DNA of 64,000 bases from Pedobacter sp. FW305-3-2-15-E-R2A2 (lineage in GTDB: Bacteria; Bacteroidota; Bacteroidia; Sphingobacteriales; Sphingobacteriaceae), in the NCBI RefSeq assembly GCF_038446955.1, contig NZ_CP151803.1:1240001-1304000 (forward strand). Reading direction: 5' to 3'. Numbering within the stretch: the stretch's first letter is position 1; each line of letters starts with the position of its first letter. A model generated the notes under the pieces. It was given only the letters and a program-made list of their open reading frames with translations. It did not search any database and was not told the DNA's origin. Position numbers and translations under genes: made by a program. This document shows, in pieces, positions 62,433 to 64,000 of this stretch.

Positions 62433-63881
62433 ATGAAACGATATATCACCTATTCCCTGCTTACTTTAATGTTGATGGCCACCGTCATTTCCGGATGTAA
62501 AAAGGCATTGGAAGAAGATCCTAAGACATTTATCTCCCCGGAGAATTTTTTTAAGAACCCTGATAGTTATGAACTGGCTGTAGTGGGGATTTATTCAGGC
62601 CTGCCCTTATACTCCGGAAACACGGCGATGATGCTGGAGATGTGTACCGATATTTACGGTGCTCCTTCCGCTGCTGCTGAACAGGCATTACCGATGTACC
62701 AGAATGCTCCGGCGGCTTTTTATTACAATACCAGAGAAGCCTGGGGAGGCGCGTACTCCATCATCAAAAATGCAAACTTTATCCTGGACGAATTGCCTAA
62801 AGGCCCGTTGGAAGAGCTGAAGAAAAAACAACTGATGGCCGAAGCCCGTTTTCTGAGGGCTTATGCTTATTTTTATTTGGTACAGCTGTATGGTGATGTT
62901 CCTATGCCTGTGAAGCCGATTACAGATTATGCCAATTTACAAATGCCAAGAACAGCGCAGACAGAGATTTACAAACTCATCCTGGAGGATTTAAATTATG
63001 CGGAAGCAAATCTTCCTGAATCGACCACAGCTCAGGGCAGGGTCTATAAATTGGTTTCTACCGCATTATTGGCTAAGGTTTACCTCACAATGGGAGGCAA
63101 TCCTTTAAAGCAAACCCAATATTTTGCCAATGCAAAAGAGAAAGCAGTAGCGGTAATCAATTCCGGAAAGTTCAAATTGGCAGATGATTTTGCAGGTGTC
63201 TTTCATAAAACAGTGTATACTTCTGAGTCGATTTGGGAGCAACTGTATGTGACTGGCCTGGGTGGCAATCCGGTGCATGGGCTTACCCTGACTGCGGCCA
63301 CCTATAACCCGATCCTTGTTCCTGCGGATTGGTTTATCAATAGTTTTGCCACCGGCGATCAGAGAAAAGAATGGGGGATTGTTCAAAATTATGCTGGTCC
63401 GAAAGGAACGATACTCAACCCTTTCTTCCAGAAGTTCGCCGATGCATCGGGGGTGGCTTCCGGAACCACTTCTTCCGGGGCAATTGTGAGTTATACCTTT
63501 CCCTACCTCAGACTGGCAGAAATGTATTTAATCGCTGCTGAAGCTGAAAACGAAGTAAACGGACCCGGAGCTGCCTATACTTATATCAACGAAATCAGAA
63601 AACGTGCAAGGGTCGATAAAGCGAATGCGACGAATGTGCCCGACTTAAGCGGATTGTCGCAACAACAGTTTCGCGAAGCAGCCTGGATGGAACGGAAATG
63701 GGAGCTTTGCCTGGAAGGAAGTACCTGGTTTGATTTGAAAAGGACGAATACCCTGCAAAATATTCAAAACAGAAGAGGAACAGGGCTGATCAATCCGATC
63801 GGTGCCTATAACCAAACCTGGTTGATTCCTGATAAAGAGGTAGTCAACAATAACATTGCTCAAAACCCAGTATATAAATAA
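62433..63881 (+). CDS. SusD/RagB-family nutrient-binding lipoprotein
   Basis: About 482 residues from the ATG at 62433, which begins a lipoprotein signal (MKRYITYSLLTLMLMATVIS, then GC). The ATG-like frame from 62394 would overlap SusC. SusD marks are AEARFLRAYAYFYLVQLYGDVPMP, RLAEMYLIAAEAENEVNGP and WMERKWELCLEGSTWFDLKR. It binds the ligand at the cell surface for the SusC 19 bp upstream. The next gene begins 23 bp after its stop. Confidence 0.93.
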   Translation: MKRYITYSLLTLMLMATVISGCKKALEEDPKTFISPENFFKNPDSYELAVVGIYSGLPLYSGNTAMMLEMCTDIYGAPSAAAEQALPMYQNAPAAFYYNTREAWGGAYSIIKNANFILDELPKGPLEELKKKQLMAEARFLRAYAYFYLVQLYGDVPMPVKPITDYANLQMPRTAQTEIYKLILEDLNYAEANLPESTTAQGRVYKLVSTALLAKVYLTMGGNPLKQTQYFANAKEKAVAVINSGKFKLADDFAGVFHKTVYTSESIWEQLYVTGLGGNPVHGLTLTAATYNPILVPADWFINSFATGDQRKEWGIVQNYAGPKGTILNPFFQKFADASGVASGTTSSGAIVSYTFPYLRLAEMYLIAAEAENEVNGPGAAYTYINEIRKRARVDKANATNVPDLSGLSQQQFREAAWMERKWELCLEGSTWFDLKRTNTLQNIQNRRGTGLINPIGAYNQTWLIPDKEVVNNNIAQNPVYK

Positions 63882-63904
63882 TTAAAAAATAATCCTGTTG
63901 ATTT

Positions 63905-64000
63905 ATGAAACGTACGACAAGGCCCCGGATCATCTTACTCAGCTGTTTGCTGTGTTTATTTTTAAGCAGCAACAGTTTTGCTAAAGACCTCTATATTTCC
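63905..64000 (+). CDS. Secreted protein, 3'-truncated by window end
   Basis: Only 32 codons are visible: a basic start (MKRTTRPRI), a hydrophobic stretch (LLSCLLCLFLSS) and a signal-peptidase site NSFA-KDLYIS. KDLYIS right after the cleavage site is common in secreted parallel beta-helix proteins such as polysaccharide lyases, but too little is present to decide. It continues the SusCD operon (23-bp gap), so it is probably the first glycan-degrading enzyme of that unit. Confidence 0.6.
   Translation, partial: MKRTTRPRIILLSCLLCLFLSSNSFAKDLYIS

Noticed and set aside
1..64000. CRISPR arrays, tRNA or rRNA genes, prophage or IS elements
   Set aside because: No regularly spaced repeats, no cloverleaf-like or rRNA sequence noticed, and no transposase, integrase or phage structural proteins among the open frames.

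Overview
The window looks like a chromosome segment of a Bacteroidota bacterium, most likely Sphingobacteriaceae (Pedobacter-like). The evidence is four SusC/SusD or TonB-receptor units, FecR/ECF-sigma pairs with STN-domain SusC receptors, SusC N-termini starting MKINAFNL, promoter-like TAnnTTTG boxes, no clear Shine-Dalgarno signals, and moderate GC. I saw no tRNA, rRNA, CRISPR array, prophage or insertion sequence.

Left part (1-22 kb): a polysaccharide-utilization operon tail (SusD fragment, two formylglycine-type sulfatases, and between them a periplasmic rhodanese-thioredoxin fusion); a housekeeping block (acetyltransferase, GyrI-like protein, AlkB-like repair enzyme, metallophosphoesterase, AraC regulator with an SDR, a DapB-like reductase); a phosphodiesterase with an inserted LamG domain; a small operon ending in a secreted formylglycine-generating-enzyme homologue that keeps both active-site cysteines and could mature the sulfatases; an outer-membrane receptor, a GH43 hydrolase, a PL14-like lipoprotein and an unknown lipoprotein. 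The last two genes are each followed by a copy of a 119-nt hairpin-forming repeat.

Centre (22.8-40.6 kb): the most striking region, a tightly packed nine-gene operon of about 17.8 kb for an undescribed polyketide-type glycolipid. PKS1 carries two PfaD/nitronate-monooxygenase-like barrels, KS, AT, two ACPs and KR. PKS2 carries KS, AT, DH and a C-terminal phosphopantetheinyl transferase. Then come a free ACP, an alpha/beta hydrolase, two paralogous UGT-type glycosyltransferases, two paralogous HHxxxDG acyltransferases and a four-helix membrane protein. Together they could build and fully reduce an acyl chain, release it, glycosylate it, acylate it and hand it to the membrane. Facing the operon, and overlapping its end by 29 bp, is an AT-rich gene for a receiver domain (phospho-acceptor Asp replaced by Asn) fused to an Mrr-like PD-(D/E)xK nuclease. 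Just beyond it lies a remnant of a second copy of the operon's last gene, which marks this as an insertion or replacement junction.

Right part (41.8-64 kb): two sigma-FecR-SusC-SusD trans-envelope signalling/glycan uptake units with similar FecR-SusC leader regions. The first ends with a TlpA-like thioredoxin, and the second runs off the window into a secreted protein. Between them are an ATP-grasp protein, an Ada-type zinc-binding protein, a DUF779/aldehyde dehydrogenase pair with a divergent AraC regulator, and sufS-sufE plus a methyltransferase.
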